Source: Papaver somniferum (Eukaryota; Streptophyta; Magnoliopsida; Ranunculales; Papaveraceae). From it: 64,000 bases of DNA. A model generated the notes under the pieces. The model was not told the origin of the DNA. It did not search any database and was given only the letters and a program-made list of their open reading frames with translations. Shown here piece by piece: positions 1-12,579 of the stretch. The translations under genes were made by a program, and so were the position numbers. The DNA lies in contig NC_039361.1 of NCBI RefSeq assembly GCF_003573695.1, forward strand, positions 99,760,279 through 99,824,278, given 5' to 3'. Every line of letters begins with the position of its first letter. Positions within the stretch are counted from its first letter, which is position 1.

Positions 1-1501
1 ACCCGAGAATTTCTGCTGGATTTTGTAAATTCTGCCCAGTAACTTAAGTCCGCGAACCTAGTCTGTGAACTTGAGAAGGTTATATATCTGAAGATGATTT
101 CTGAACTTAAACTTAAAAATACTAAGGAATGCAGTTTGAAAACCGTGGCTATAAAAGTTCATGAACCGATTCAATTGAATCAAATCATCTTTGCTTCAAT
201 TGTGTCTTGTGTAGTACATGAGATTTCCTTGCAATTGAACAACTCTCTAACTAGTTCATTTGAACTAGTTATGGTGAAGAAGAACGTGGTTGATATGGAA
301 TGCGTATATGGCTAACCATTTGGTTAACTATTGTTGAACCAACAAGTGCAATTGACTGCTTTGTTACTAAGGTAACTTAATTGCAAACCCTGATTTGAAA
401 GACTATATAAGGGGAACTCTAGTATCTGTGCAAAACTAATCCCCACACCTCACGTGTGATACTAGTTTGCATACTAGAGTCGGTTCTCCTTTTACCTTTG
501 GTTTTCTTCTTTTAAAATCAGGTTAACGACTTAAAGACTTCATTGGGATTGTGAAGCCAGACCGATACTACTTTTATCGTAGTTGTGTGATCTGAACTTG
601 CATCTTATATCGTACGAGTACAATCAGATTGATTGGCTTGAGATTGATATCTCCGATAGGCAAGATATAAAAAGTAATTACAAACATCTTCGTCTCACTG
701 TTTGTGATTCCGCAACATCCTGTTTCGCTACCATACGATTAAGATTGTTGTGAGGTGATTGATAACTCTAGGCTGTTTTTCGGGAATATAAGACCAGATT
801 ATCAATTGGTTCCTGTTCACCTTGATTATTATCAAAAGATGGAATAAAGCCTTTTAGGGTTTATATGTGGGAGACAGATTTGTTTATTGTCAAGTCTTCG
901 ACTTTGGGTCGTAGTAACTCTTAGTTGTCGGTGAGATCAGCTACGGGAATCAAGTGCGCAGTATCCTGCTGGGATCAGAGGCGTGGAGAGTACAACTGTA
1001 CCTTGGATCAGTGGGAGACTGATTGGGGTTCAACTACAGTCCAGTCCGAAGTTAGCTTGGAGTTGGGTAGTGTCTGTAGCGGCTTAATACAGTGTGTGTT
1101 CAATCTGAACTAGGTTCCGGGGTTTTTCTTCATTTGCGGTTTCCTCGTTAACAAAATTCTGGTGTCTGTGTTATTTCTATTTTCGCATTATATTTGTTTA
1201 TGTAATTGAAATAATACAGGTTGCGCGTTTGAATCAATCAATTGGAAATCTGACCTTTGGTTGTTGATTGATATTGATTGATCCTTGGAATTGGTCTTTG
1301 GTACCATCCAAGTTATTCCTTGTATTTGATTAGATCTCGCAGTTCCTGCTTGAGTAAATCAAATCAAGAAGAGAGATATAAACTCGTTGATATACTTTTA
1401 GTTGATTAAGTCTTTTTGATTCTCTTAAAGTATATTCGAGTTTGTCCATACAGATTGCTAAGTGAAATATTGGGTGGTGTTGTTAGACCCCCACTTTTTC
1501 A
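1..1501 (+). repeat. 5' LTR of Copia A, truncated by the window edge
   Basis: Bases 1-1501 align with 6727-8377 of the 3' LTR. The LTR ends in TTTTTCA directly before the primer site. Compared with the 3' LTR it lacks the segment matching 7075-7202 and about 29 bp near 870. The CACGTG core at about 450 and the TATATAA box are kept in both copies. Confidence 0.92.
404..410 (+). promoter_or_regulatory. TATA box of the Copia A 5' LTR
   Basis: TATATAA sits inside the LTR and is followed by a conserved stretch. The same box occurs at 7256-7262 in the 3' LTR, as expected for a U3/R boundary promoter. Inferred from sequence only. Confidence 0.6.
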
Positions 1502-1503
1502 AT

Positions 1504-1515
1504 TGGTATCAGAGC
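1504..1515 (+). other. Primer-binding site, tRNA-Met type
   Basis: TGGTATCAGAGC begins two bases after the LTR end. It is the usual plant Copia site complementary to the 3' end of initiator tRNA-Met. Confidence 0.9.
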
Positions 1516-1567
1516 AGGCAAACACGTTCAAGACCTCAAAAGTCTGTGTTTGTAGTGATCTGACTAT

Positions 1568-2065
1568 ATGGACCATAAAGTCTCAATTGATGCTTCACCA
1601 GGTTTAAAAACCAACCGTAGAAAAAAGTCTGATAAACTGGTTACTCTTCAAAAAGGGTTGGATGAACAAATCCGGATCAACTATGGTCTTGTTGCAGAAA
1701 TTGCAATTCTTAAGGATTTGATATATGGTAATGGTCCCTTGGTGAATCTGAGAAACTCTAGTTGTTCCTCTTTAAAGAATAGTCGTAAATCAGATAGTAA
1801 TCAACGACCGGTTATTGTGAAAACTGAGAACCACTCAGACAAACTTCAAGGTTTTGGCATGTATTGTTGTTGTGATTCTTCCAATCACCTTCAACAAGTT
1901 TGTATGTCGTTTCAAAAGAGTCTGAATGTTGCAAGTAATCTTTGTAAGAAAACTAAAAAACTTTTTGATACTCTGAAAGGACATACAAAACTATCAGGAA
2001 ACTCTAAACAGAGAAGTACTAATAGTATGGGTGCCTTTTCCTTAAGATCTACGTCTCCTTTTTAA
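1568..2065 (+). pseudogene. Reduced gag of Copia A
   Basis: A 165-codon segment stands where gag should be. Near residues 97-110 it has a relic zinc knuckle, Cys-x2-Cys-x4-His-x4-Cys, with the first Cys now Tyr (TAT). The N-terminal capsid-like domain usual for Sirevirus gag is missing, so most of gag has been lost. The TAA at 2063 stops it, but the same frame continues directly into the protease motif. The original product was therefore a gag-pol fusion. The start codon is uncertain. Confidence 0.65.
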
Positions 2066-5000
2066 TGGTTTCTTGAGAGTGGATTTAGTAGACATATGAC
2101 AGGTGATCTCACATGGTTTGTTTCGTCTATTGACTATGAAGGAGGTCCTGTAACGTTTGGAGATGGGAGTTGTTGCTACATCAGCAAGAAGGGAACGATC
2201 AAACTGCTCGGTGTTCCAAAAATCCATGATGTGGTATATGCAGAAGGTATGACTGCTAATCTTCTTTCTATTAGTCAAATTTGTGACAAAGGTCATCGAA
2301 TTTTCTTCAATGAAAATGGATGTGACATTATAGACAAAACTGGGAAAGCAATTTTTCAAGGAACTCGTGGTAAAAACAACTGTTATCTACTTGATACTCA
2401 GATTAGCAACCGTTGCAATTTGACTAAGGTGAAATCTACACATCTTTGGCATGAGCGTTTTGGTCACGTCAATTATCGTCTTCTAACTAAGATCATTAAC
2501 AAAAAACTTGTTAGAGGCATTCCCAAAATCAATGCAAAGGCTGAAGGTGTATGTGGTGCCTGTCAAAAGGGTAAGCAAACGAAAGTTCACCACAAATCAT
2601 CTCGAGATATTCTCACTAAAGCTCCACTTAATTTAATTCATATGGATCTCTTCGGACCAATTCAACAACCCACTGTTGTTAGTATGAAGTATGCTTTAGT
2701 TCTGGTAGATGATTACACCAGATTCACTTGGGTTGCATTTTTATCTCATAAGAATGAAACTCTTGGTGAATTCAAGATTATTGTTAAAAGGATCCAGAAC
2801 GAACAAGGTCGCAAACTAAAAAAAAATTAGAAGCGATCGTGGAACTGAATTCAAAGACAGCAAAATATTTGAATTTTGTGACGAACTGGGGATCATTTAA
2901 CAATACTCACCACTTATCACTCGTCAAGCTAATGGGGTTTCTGAAAGAAAGAATAGGAATATTCAGGAAATTTCCAGGATAATGCTCCATAACAAAAACT
3001 TACCATTAAGATTTTGGAGAGAAGCTGTTTTTACTGCGTGTTTCTTGATCAACCGTGTGTATTTACGGTCTAAAACCCTTAACACTCCTTATGAGTTGTG
3101 GTACGGAAGGAAACCCAACCTACACTATCTCAGGGTGTTTGTAAGTAAGTGTTATATTCTGAAAGATCGAGAATAGAAAGGGAAATTCAACACCAAAAGT
3201 GATGAAGGTATCTTTCTTGGCTATGCTTCTGATAGTCGTGGTTTTCAAGTGTTTAATCTCAGAACACAAGTCATGATGGAATCTGCTAACGTTATCATCG
3301 ACAACATTAGTAAATTTCGTCATGATAATCCTCCTGCTGAATTGCCTCCAGCCGAGACAATTGAGAAAGTCAAAGAAATTACAGAATCAGTTGAAGTTAT
3401 CCCAACGGTTACTGATCCTGACATTTCTAGTGACGAGGAGAAGAGCACTGATCAAGCCATTCCTGACGAACAAGAACGTGTCCCTCCACGACATATTTGG
3501 GTTCAAAGGAATCATGATCCCAATAGTATTATTGGAGGAGGAGATTCTACAGCTAAAACAAGAGGACAACTTCAAAATATGTGCAATTTTGGTTGTTATA
3601 TTTCACAAGTAGAACCAAGGAATATTGATGAAGCTATGAACGATCCCTTTTGGGTGAATGCAATGCATGAAGTGTTAAATCAATTTCAAAGACAAGATGT
3701 GTGGGAACTTGTACCTTGTCCCTCCAATATCAATATTGTTGGTACCAAATGGATATTCAAGAATAAGTGTGATGAATTTGGCACGATTGTCAGAAACAAA
3801 GCTAGACTTGTCGTTCAAGGATATTCACAGATTGAAGGGATTGACTTTGACGATACCTTTGATCCTGTGGCACGCCTTGAGTCCATTCATCTTTTGTTAG
3901 CTCATGCTTGATTTCTTAAGGTTAAGCTGTTTCAAATGGATATAAAATCCGCATTCTTAAACGGAATTTTAAAGGAGGAAGTCTATGTCGCTCAACCTAA
4001 GGGGTTTGAAAAACCTGATTTCCCAGATCATGTTCTAAAACTCAAAAAGGCATTGTATGGGTTGAAACAAGCATCTAGAGCCTGGTTTGAAAAACTTACC
4101 GCTTCTCTCATTAGAAAAGGTTTTTCAAGAGGCAGAGCTGATAAAACTTTGTTTACCAAATGGAGTGGGAAGATGTGGTTATTGCTCAAATCTATGTAGA
4201 TGATATCATCTATGGATCAACTTCTGAAAAATTTGCAAACGACTTCCAAGTCTCTCTTGCTAAGGAATTTTAAATGAGCAATGTTGGTGAATTAAAATTC
4301 TTCATAGGATTACAAATTCAACAACATAAGGATGGAATTTACTTATCCCAAGAGAAGTATGCTCGAGACCTTGTGACAAGGTTCGGACTGAATAAGTCTT
4401 CCCCAAAATTGACACATATGCCCACTACTGGTAAACTACATAGATATGAGAAAGGAGCTAAAGTGTATCAAAGTTGTATCGATCTATTATTGGTAGACTT
4501 TTGTATCTTACAACTACTAGACCTGATATTTCTTTCAGTGTTGGTTGTTATGTCAGGTTTCAGGCAAATCCAAAGGAATCTCATCTTGCAGCTGCAAAAA
4601 GTATCATTCGATATATTAATCACACTGCCAGGTATGGTTTATCTTACACTTTTGATATTAACACTGATCTATCTGCTTATTCAGATGTTGATTGGGCAGG
4701 ATGTGTAGAAGACAGAAAAAGTACATCAGGGGTTTCTACTATGTAGGACTAAATCTTGTAGCTTGGAATAGAAAGAAGCTAAATTCTCAATCCCTGTCTA
4801 CATTGAGGCAGAATATATTGTTGCTGGATCATGCTGTACTCAACTCATATGGATGAAACAAATGCTAGTTGATTATTGATTTGATACTGTAATAATGAAG
4901 ATCTTTTGTGATAACTCTAGTGCGATTCGAATCACTGAGAATCCCGTTGATCACTCAAGAACAAAGCACATTGAAATAAGGTACCATTTTATTCGTGATC

Positions 5001-5122
5001 TCTAGGAAAATGGTATCATAAGTATGGAATTTGTGCCTTCCCAAAAACAATTGGCTGATATTCTTACTAAACCATTAGACACTGCTACATTTCAACACTT
5101 GCGGCGTGTTTTGGTTCATTAA
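2066..5122 (+). pseudogene. Decayed Copia pol (protease, integrase, RT, RNase H)
   Basis: Protease: WFLESGFSRHMTG at 2066, with the catalytic Asp of DSG changed to Glu. Integrase: the pre-integrase motif HLWHERFGH at about 2445, first Asp in HMDLFGP, then RSDRGTEF and NGVSERNN in another frame. Reverse transcriptase: [21 protein letters not shown], then YVDD at 4193-4204. RNase H: YSDVDWAGC near 4680 and [20 protein letters not shown] near 4930. Breaks include a frameshift in an A-run near 2820, a stop at 3174, frameshifts near 3905, 4170 and 4475, and stops at 4271 and 4744. The final stop is at 5120-5122. All three enzymes would act on element cDNA in virus-like particles and the nucleus. 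This copy cannot make them. Confidence 0.9.
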
Positions 5123-5970
5123 AACGTTTCTATAATTCTTGCCCCTATGCTTATCTCTGTCTTTTGGGAAATTGAGTTTGAAACTCCAGTAGGTTTACTC
5201 CAGTTCAGTTTCTGTAGAGTTGTTTTTGTCTTGGTAGTGTCATTTTTGTTTTAAAATCCTTCTTTTCTTTTGAAATTAAGGTCGCTCTTGTTGTTCTTTC
5301 GGGAATGACATCAAATGGGGAAGAGTTCTTTTGAACTTGTGCTTAATGGTCATATCTTGAGGGGTGTGCGGCTGTGGAATTTTAGAGGGGTTATCTTATA
5401 TCTTTAAACTCCTTGATGAATGCATTTAGCTTCGGCTTTATGATTGCATCTAAATTAGTTGGTATGTATTTTTTTTCTTTTGTCATGAAATGTCTCTCTC
5501 GGAAATTTCATTATGATCTCGTTCTTGTAGCTTTGCCAATTTTATTGACAAAAAGGGGGAGAATTAATATGTAGTTCACACTACAAATACATATGTTTTT
5601 CGGATCATTGTGTAAGGGGGAGTGGTTTCCATGTGAGATGGAGTATTTACTAAGGGGGAGTGATACATATCACCATAGTATTATTGTTAAAGTTATGATA
5701 CAATTGAACTTTGACGCTGTGTAATAATACTATGGCACTGTATAACAATGATCGAGAACTATGTTTTCTCATTGTTATAGCTACGGATCTTCAACAGTGG
5801 TGATGCTAAACTTACAACCTTTGGGATCATTGGAGTACTTGGAAGTGACGAAGATTTCGAGGAATGTTGAAGATTAGACATGTGGAGTAGGAGCTACTAA
5901 AGTTTCTTTATCTTTTTTGTATTCCATATGTATTGATAATTTTATCACTAAAATTGACAAAGGGGGATAT
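5123..5970 (+). other. Copia A 3' non-coding region with four polypurine tracts
   Basis: No gene is seen. AAAAAGGGGGAG (5550-5561), AAGGGGGAG (5614-5622), AAGGGGGAG (5652-5660) and AAAGGGGGATAT (5959-5970) are present; the last abuts the 3' LTR and is the functional position for plus-strand priming. Duplicated tracts are a known Sirevirus trait. The segment from about 5280 matches the 3' region of Copia C in reverse. Confidence 0.75.
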
Positions 5971-8377
5971 TGTTAGAGCATTGCTTGGTCTAACTCGCAT
6001 GCGTTGCTATCTCAAGCATGTTTGTCAATGTTAGTGATCAAAACTATAAGTCTTGATTTCTAGTCTCTTATAGCTAAGTCTCAGACTAGGATGGAAAGTT
6101 TAGTTGAGCTCAAGGACTTCATGGCGATTCATCATACAAGTAGAAGAACTACTCAAGGAACCGGTGGAACTTCTCGACAAAAAGGTATGTGAAGACTTGA
6201 ACTTATCTATCACTCAAAAGTATATCTACTCTATCTCCTACTCTTTGAGACAAGAAGTTATATGCTATATATATAGACTTTGATTATACACATTTGGTAT
6301 TTCGAGCCGAGTATACCTCGCATATCTATATCTCGAGAGTTGGTAAGATTTTCGCTTTAACCAAGTTTATCTTTACTATGTGACGAAAGTCATGATATGT
6401 TTTAATCATCTTGAAAATTGCTTTGACGAGAAATGGTGTTACAACTACATAACGTCCTCTAAGAATGTTTAAATGATTGAAATGAGAGTTTAGATTACAT
6501 AACCAATGGTGGACATAAGCATTTTTGTGGAAACACATTTATGTATAAGTCATATTCCTTGAACCAAAGTTTGCGAACTTTGTTAATCAAGAGAACCGGA
6601 AGAATGGCATGAGCCAAGTCTGCGAACTGCCGAAGTTCTCAAACCTGAGAATTTTTGCTGGAGTTGACAAACTACTTGCGTGAAACTAAGTCCGTGAATC
6701 CAGTCCGCCAACCGGCGAAGTTCTCATACCCGAGAATTTCTGCTGGAGTTTGTAAACTCTGCCCAGTAACTTAAGTCCGCGAACTTAAGAAGGTTATATA
6801 TATAAAGATGATTTCTGAACTTAAACTTAAAAAGACTAAGGAATGAAGTTTGCAAACCGTGGGTATAAAAGTTCATGAACCGATTCAAGTGAATCAAATC
6901 ATCTTTGGTTCAATTGTATCTTGTGTAGTACATGATATTTCCTTGCAATTGAACAACTCTCTAACTAGTTCATTAGAAATCATTTGAACTAGTTATGGTG
7001 AAGAAGAACGTGGTTGATATGGAATGCTCATATGGCTAACCATTTGGTTAACTATTGTTGAACCAACAAGTGCATACGTTTGGGTACGTTTAACAAACCT
7101 AGAAGCGTGCATTGTCAAGTGTGTGTAACAAGCTAAGTTTTCGATCTAACGGTTGAGAAATATTAGCTTGAATCTAAATCAGGTTTTCATCTAATGGTGG
7201 ATATTGATTGCTTTGTTACCAAGGTAACTTTATTTCAAACCCTGATTTGAAAGACTATATAAGAGGAACTCTAGTATCTGTGCAAAACTAATCCCCACAC
7301 CTCACGTGTGATACTAGTTTGCATACTAGAGTCGGTTCTCCTTTAACCTTTGGTTTTCTTCTTTTAAACCAGGTTAATGACTTAAATACTTCATTGGGAT
7401 TGTGAAGCCAGACCGATACTACTTTTATCGTAGTTGTGTGATATGATCTTGCATCTTCTATCATACGAGTACAATCAGATTGATTGGCTTGAGATTGATA
7501 TCTCCGATAGGCAAGATATTAAAAGTAATCACAAACATCTTCGTCTCATTGTTTGTGATTCCGCAACATCTTTTTCGCCACCATACGATTAAGATTTTTG
7601 TGAGGTGATTGATAACTCTAGGCTGTTCTTCGGGAATATAAGATCGGATTATCAATTGGTTCTTGTTCACCTTGATTATTATCAAAATACGGAACAAAAC
7701 CTTTTACGGTTTATATATGGGAGACAGATTGATCCTTTGATAGACGTGTTTGTGTGAGAGATTTTTTTATTTTCAAGTCTTCGACTTTGGGTCGTAGCAA
7801 CTCTTAGTTGTGGGTGAGATCAGCTAAGTGAATCAAGTGCGTAGTATCCTGTTGGGACCAGAGGCGTAGGGAGTACAACTGTACCTAAGATCAGTGGGAG
7901 ACTGATTGGGTTTCAACTACAGTCCAGTCTGAAGTTAGCTTGGAGTAGTCTAGTTTCTGTATCGGCTTAATACAGTGTGTGTTCAATCTGGACTAGGCCC
8001 CGGGGTTTTTCTGCATTTGCGGTTTCCTCGTTAACAAAATTTCTGGTGTCTGTGTTATTTCTATTTCCGCATTATATTTGTTTATATAATTGAAATAATA
8101 CAGGTTGTGCGTTTGAATCAATCAATTGGAAATACGACCTTTGGTTGTTGATTGATCCTTGGATATTATTCTTTGGTACCATCCAAGTTATTCCTTATAT
8201 TTGATAAGAACTCGCAGTTCCTGCTTGATTAAATCAAATCAAGAAGAGAGATATAAACTCGTTGATATACTTTTAATTGATTGAGTCTTGTTGATTCTCT
8301 TAAAAGTATATTCGAGTTTGTCCATACAGATTACAAAGGGAAATATTGGGTGGCGTTGTTAGACCCCCGCTTTTTCA
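5971..8377 (+). repeat. 3' LTR of Copia A
   Basis: It runs from TGTTAGAGCA after the polypurine tract to TTTTTCA, 2407 bp. U3 contains two degenerate tandem units at about 6616-6790 built on AAGTTCTC...GAGAATTT. TATATAA lies at 7256-7262. The U5 part (7960-8130) matches the LTRs of Copia B and C, showing one wider family. Confidence 0.93.
7256..7262 (+). promoter_or_regulatory. TATA box of the Copia A 3' LTR
   Basis: TATATAA, the counterpart of 404-410 in the other LTR. An outward promoter here would read into Copia B sequence. Confidence 0.55.
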
Positions 8378-9806
8378 CTCTTGTTTTTCTTCTTTGAATT
8401 GTGATGAAGAGTGTCATTATCACAACCTTTACTAGTACAAGAGATTTCAGACATAATGTCTTTCTTTAGCCTTTCAAGAAGACTCTTGTAATTATTTTCA
8501 CCAACAATTAACATTTGAGAGTCATTCTTGTGACTAACTTTTAGTCCCTTCTTGGCTATGGAGGACTTCGGGACCCATTTAGAGTTGGGTATCGCAGGAG
8601 AAGCTTTCTCCTTCATACCATTAGAAACATTGTCCTTTTGAATATTTTGCGAAACACCCTTTCTCCAATTTGGAACATCAGATCTTGTTTTCGCATTTAA
8701 AACGTCGTCTCTCTTTCTATAATTGGGTATTTTATGGGATGACCTTGTCGAGTGATATGCAAAATTTGAACTATTATTATAATAATTATTTTGCCTAAAC
8801 TTAGGACAATATCGATCTGAGTTCTTATGAGGAGAAAACTTAGCCAATTCGTTTGATACAAAAGAAAGTTTATCTTGCATCTTACGAACTTTGCATCCCC
8901 ATTGCAAGTGTCCTTTATTACCACAATAATAACAAAGCTTAGTATAAATATACGAAGTATGATTTTTAATGTTACCTTTTTGTGGATCCTCTTCCATTGG
9001 AGCTCGGCGAGTTTTCTTCTTCTTCTTATCTTTGTTCAACGTTGTTGCTTTCTTCGCATTAGTAGAAATGCTTTCTTTGATTACTGCTGGTTGAACACTA
9101 TTCTTAGGCTTGATAGACTTTTCTTCTTTACAAGAAATATGAGCATCTTTGTCATCAGTGGAAGCCTCTGGTTGAGAAGAATTTGTAGCTTTAACAAATT
9201 TTACCTTTTTGCTAATATTTGAAGCATCTATTCCCATGTAGCCCAATCCTCGTGCATCACGATAAATTCTACTTGCTTTAACATTGAGGTTAACTTGTTT
9301 GAGCTTTCATTAGATTTTTTTAGTTCCAAACTTTATTCTTCCAACATCTTGATTTTATCAAGAGCACTGGATATATCAACCTCAAAGCGTTTTTCTCGTG
9401 AGAGATATACACCTTCTTTCTCTTCAAAACTCTTTTGTTGAGAGTTAATCCTTGCATTAGATTCAACAAGTTTCACTTCCAACAACTGAATTTTTTCAAG
9501 AGCAACACCACGCTCCCTTTTTAACAGTTTTGCTTGAGAGAGACTAGCGTTTTCTTTTTCTTTAAGACCCTGAATTTGTTGAGAAGTATCTTCCCTCAAT
9601 TTTTCGTAGTCTAGACGATGCCTTTCACATTCAGTAGTCTTTAATTGTAAAGTAACCATAAGTTCCTTTATTTTCTCATTAGACACACTTAAGAGAATTT
9701 CTTTAGACAACAAGTGTTCACGAATCTCTTCCAACTTAGAGTTTGTAACCTCTGATTCTGAAGGTGGTTTAACTACCTCTTGCGACACGTTAAATGAGTC
9801 TTTCAA
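8378..9806 (-). pseudogene. Copia B gag: coiled coil then CCHC zinc knuckle
   Basis: Two adjacent minus-strand stretches form one decayed gag. The first (9806-9333) is a 157-residue heptad-rich coiled coil with Leu, Lys and Glu throughout. The second (9246-8378) is basic and Ser-rich and carries CYYCGNKGHLQWGC, a complete Cys-x2-Cys-x4-His-x4-Cys knuckle, at about 8890-8931. Gag packages element RNA in the cytoplasm. A frameshift or stop lies between 9333 and 9246. Only about 100 bp separate the primer site from the coiled coil, so the N-terminal capsid-like domain seems deleted. The downstream end is cut by Copia A. Confidence 0.75.
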
Positions 9807-9898
9807 TAATTTTCTCTTTCGATTAATCTTACTTTGACTGATTTCTTATAGGTTGGATCGCACTAAACACGGATTGTTAGATCTTTTCGTGTTTTCCT

Positions 9899-9910
9899 GC
9901 TCTGTTACCA
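9899..9910 (-). other. Primer-binding site of Copia B
   Basis: On the minus strand this reads TGGTAACAGAGC, one base different from the tRNA-Met-type site of Copia A, and it abuts the LTR end. Confidence 0.8.
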
Positions 9911-9912
9911 AT

Positions 9913-12537
9913 TGAAAATGGGAGGGTACCCAAATATACCTCAAGCTAAAACTTTTCCTACCTATAAGTCCTTTCTCCGAAAGTGATTGTCTATGGACTG
10001 AGTCGAGACAATACAACTAATCGGTTCACACTTCGTGTGATCTTCTATGGATACAAGATCGAGACAATACAACAACGAAGTATGTTACTTGATAAAAAGG
10101 TTCGGACTTAACCAAACACAATAGGATTCACTTATCAAGTAAATAGGAATTAACGTTTGTGTAATTTACTTTAATTATAATAAAACAATTATAATGCTAA
10201 AATATAAAGTAAATGACACCACAAGATTTTGTTAACGAGGAAACGTCAAATGCAGAAAAACCACGGGACCTTGTCCAGAATTGAATACTCTCAGGAATAA
10301 GCCGCTACACAAAATTACACCAACTTCGTATAGTTGAGACCAAGCAACTAAACCTATAGTTCACCTAGTTCCGTCTGTATTCCCACGCCTCCGACTTATA
10401 AATAAGTCACGTACTTGGATCAATTCCTTTGGTTCGTATTCCAAACAGTAAAGGAATAAAAAATCTGTTTGGTATCAACTCTCTTCAACCAAGTGATATG
10501 AGTTGGACAAAGGCTCTTCTGTTTATCTCAACATAAACTCCTTCGTCGGGTCCTTAGATCTATCTTATGCTCAATTACCGAAGTAATCGTTTAAGATTAA
10601 GCCAGCAACACTCTTAATCCAAAGAATTGTGTTGATGCCGATCTACTCAATTAACCAATCCAATCTACCAAAAGGATAAACCGATTATTAATTGGATCCT
10701 CTTTTACCGAAACAAGTATTGTGCACACGAAATCGTCTTTAGAACTAACAATAGTCTAAAGATCTATGTCGAAACTTTGAACTAGTTTTAGTGAATCTTA
10801 TATCAGAAGAGAAGATTCTCAAGCATAAAAAAACTAGGTGCAATCAGATTTCAACCACCGTTAGTCAATCAAATCAATGAAAACAAAAGATAAACCGCAA
10901 TTATATAGTTTCCCACCAACGGTACACGCTAGAGCTTCTCAATACCAAGGAAGACTTTAAACTGAGCGGTCGTAAGAGATTTCGCCTAATTAGGTTACTC
11001 TGCTCTCCGAATAGGCGGCTACACCAGTAACAACAACAAAGAGGAAGTATGTTGTTACGAAGGATTAGTTTGCTAGAAAGGCAAACTTCAAGAATTTATT
11101 GACAAGGAAGTTTGGACACCAAGGAATTTCCAAAACCGAAAATATTCTCAAGATATTCATTAAAGCACAAATTCGGTTTCCATAATTCCTGGAAATGCTC
11201 TGTCCAAAAATAATGATTGAAATCTCTCTGAAAATCTAATTAGTAAATGCACATTACTAATTCTTATATTTCCCTACAAAATGAAATTAATAAACTTAAT
11301 TAAAAGATTCTTAACTTACTTATATTTCGATCTTGGGATTTTCTTCCTTTAGCTATTAAGGAATAACTTTGAACAATTAAAGAAATAAACATTCACATCA
11401 CGTGTTCAAAGTATGTCGACGTCCTTACTTTGTAAGTTCTCTTTCACACTTACAACCTTGAAACCGATTTTCCACACTTCCATACAAGTTTAGAATTGGT
11501 TCATCTGACTTTCAAGAACTATGTGATTGATCAAACAAACATTCAATCACAGTCATGGTTTTAACGGTTCTACCAAAACAAGTTTCGGTTCTACCTCCAT
11601 GTGAGTATTGTGCATAGTCACACTAGCTTTCCAAAAATTTGGTTGACTAGGTACTAGGATAGGTTCCCTACATATATATGGTATCGAACTTATATGTGTT
11701 GCACATGTCCATAGGATCGGTTCCCCTTTCTGCTATAAACCTTATTGCACCCCATATAAGGATCGGTTCCCCTTTGTGATGTACTGCACCTCTTACTAGG
11801 ATCGTTTCCCCTTTCCCAAATTTGGTCAGACAAAATACAAACCCGATCATACCATCTCGGGTGATTACTTAAGATCAGTTTCACTAATAAAAGTCATGCC
11901 TTTGTGAATAGTTCTACCAAGAACACAAACAAGTTATGAGCGGTTATACTCAATAACACATATCGGTTGTTCATAAGATAAGCAATGAATAACAAAACAA
12001 ATAACACCTGGAAATTTCCTTTTCAGTTCACAAACAAGTTTATGAACTTACTTCCTTAGAACACATGTAAAACATTGTTCCCTGGGATGAAATCCTCACC
12101 TCATACCCATACATAATCACAATAGCATTCAAATGATTATGGCGATGTTTTATCTACAAAGTTTAATGCTTAAGCAATAAACCTCGTATTTTATTCCTTA
12201 ATACTATGTCTATCTAGAGTTCAAATATGCTTCGCAGTTTTGTTTTCAATATGCACGACTTAAAAGATACGTTAGGGAATGAAACAGTTCAACTCAAATA
12301 TCACTAACCTCAAGTGGAAGGATAATTGTTGTCGTTGTAGCTCCTTGCTTCTTCACATTTTCAAGACTTCGCAATACTTGTAATGTCTCATATCCTAATA
12401 CTTTTAAGCTAACCTATACGAAGTTGACTCTAGTACATAATCAAGCGACTCTTAACATGAGTTTTGATTCACTAAAATACGACAACCAAACTTGACATAT
12501 CAACGCTTGGTGGGTTCAACCGAGCTATGCTCTAATA
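9913..12537 (-). repeat. 5' LTR of Copia B
   Basis: On the minus strand it starts TATTAGAGCATAGC (TG mutated to TA) and ends in TTTTCA, 2625 bp. The U5 segment (10140-10270) matches the Copia A and C LTRs. A minus-strand CTATATAATTG at 10899-10908 is a TATA-like candidate. U3 carries repeats of GGATCGGTTCCCCTT (11640-11825) not seen in A or C. Confidence 0.82.
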
Positions 12538-12579
12538 GATTCATCATAGGATAATTCTGCCAACAAAAAGAAGATCGGA

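Larger units (their letters stand above)
1..8377 (+). mobile_element. Copia retrotransposon A (Sirevirus type), left end outside the window
   Basis: The visible order is LTR, tRNA-Met primer site, gag, protease, integrase, reverse transcriptase, RNase H, polypurine tracts, LTR. Integrase before reverse transcriptase defines Ty1/Copia. LTRs of about 2.4 kb and several AAGGGGGAG tracts before the 3' LTR fit Sireviruses. The two LTRs differ by many substitutions and by indels, including 128 bp, so the copy is old. It ends inside the gag of oppositely oriented Copia B at 8377/8378. The target duplication cannot be tested because the left end is missing. Confidence 0.9.
8378..12537 (-). mobile_element. 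Copia retrotransposon B, 5' LTR and gag only
   Basis: Read on the minus strand the order is LTR (12537 to 9913), primer site (9910 to 9899), then gag down to 8378, where Copia A begins. Pol is not in the window and would lie beyond Copia A. Simplest reading: A inserted into B's gag in opposite orientation. Confidence 0.8.
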
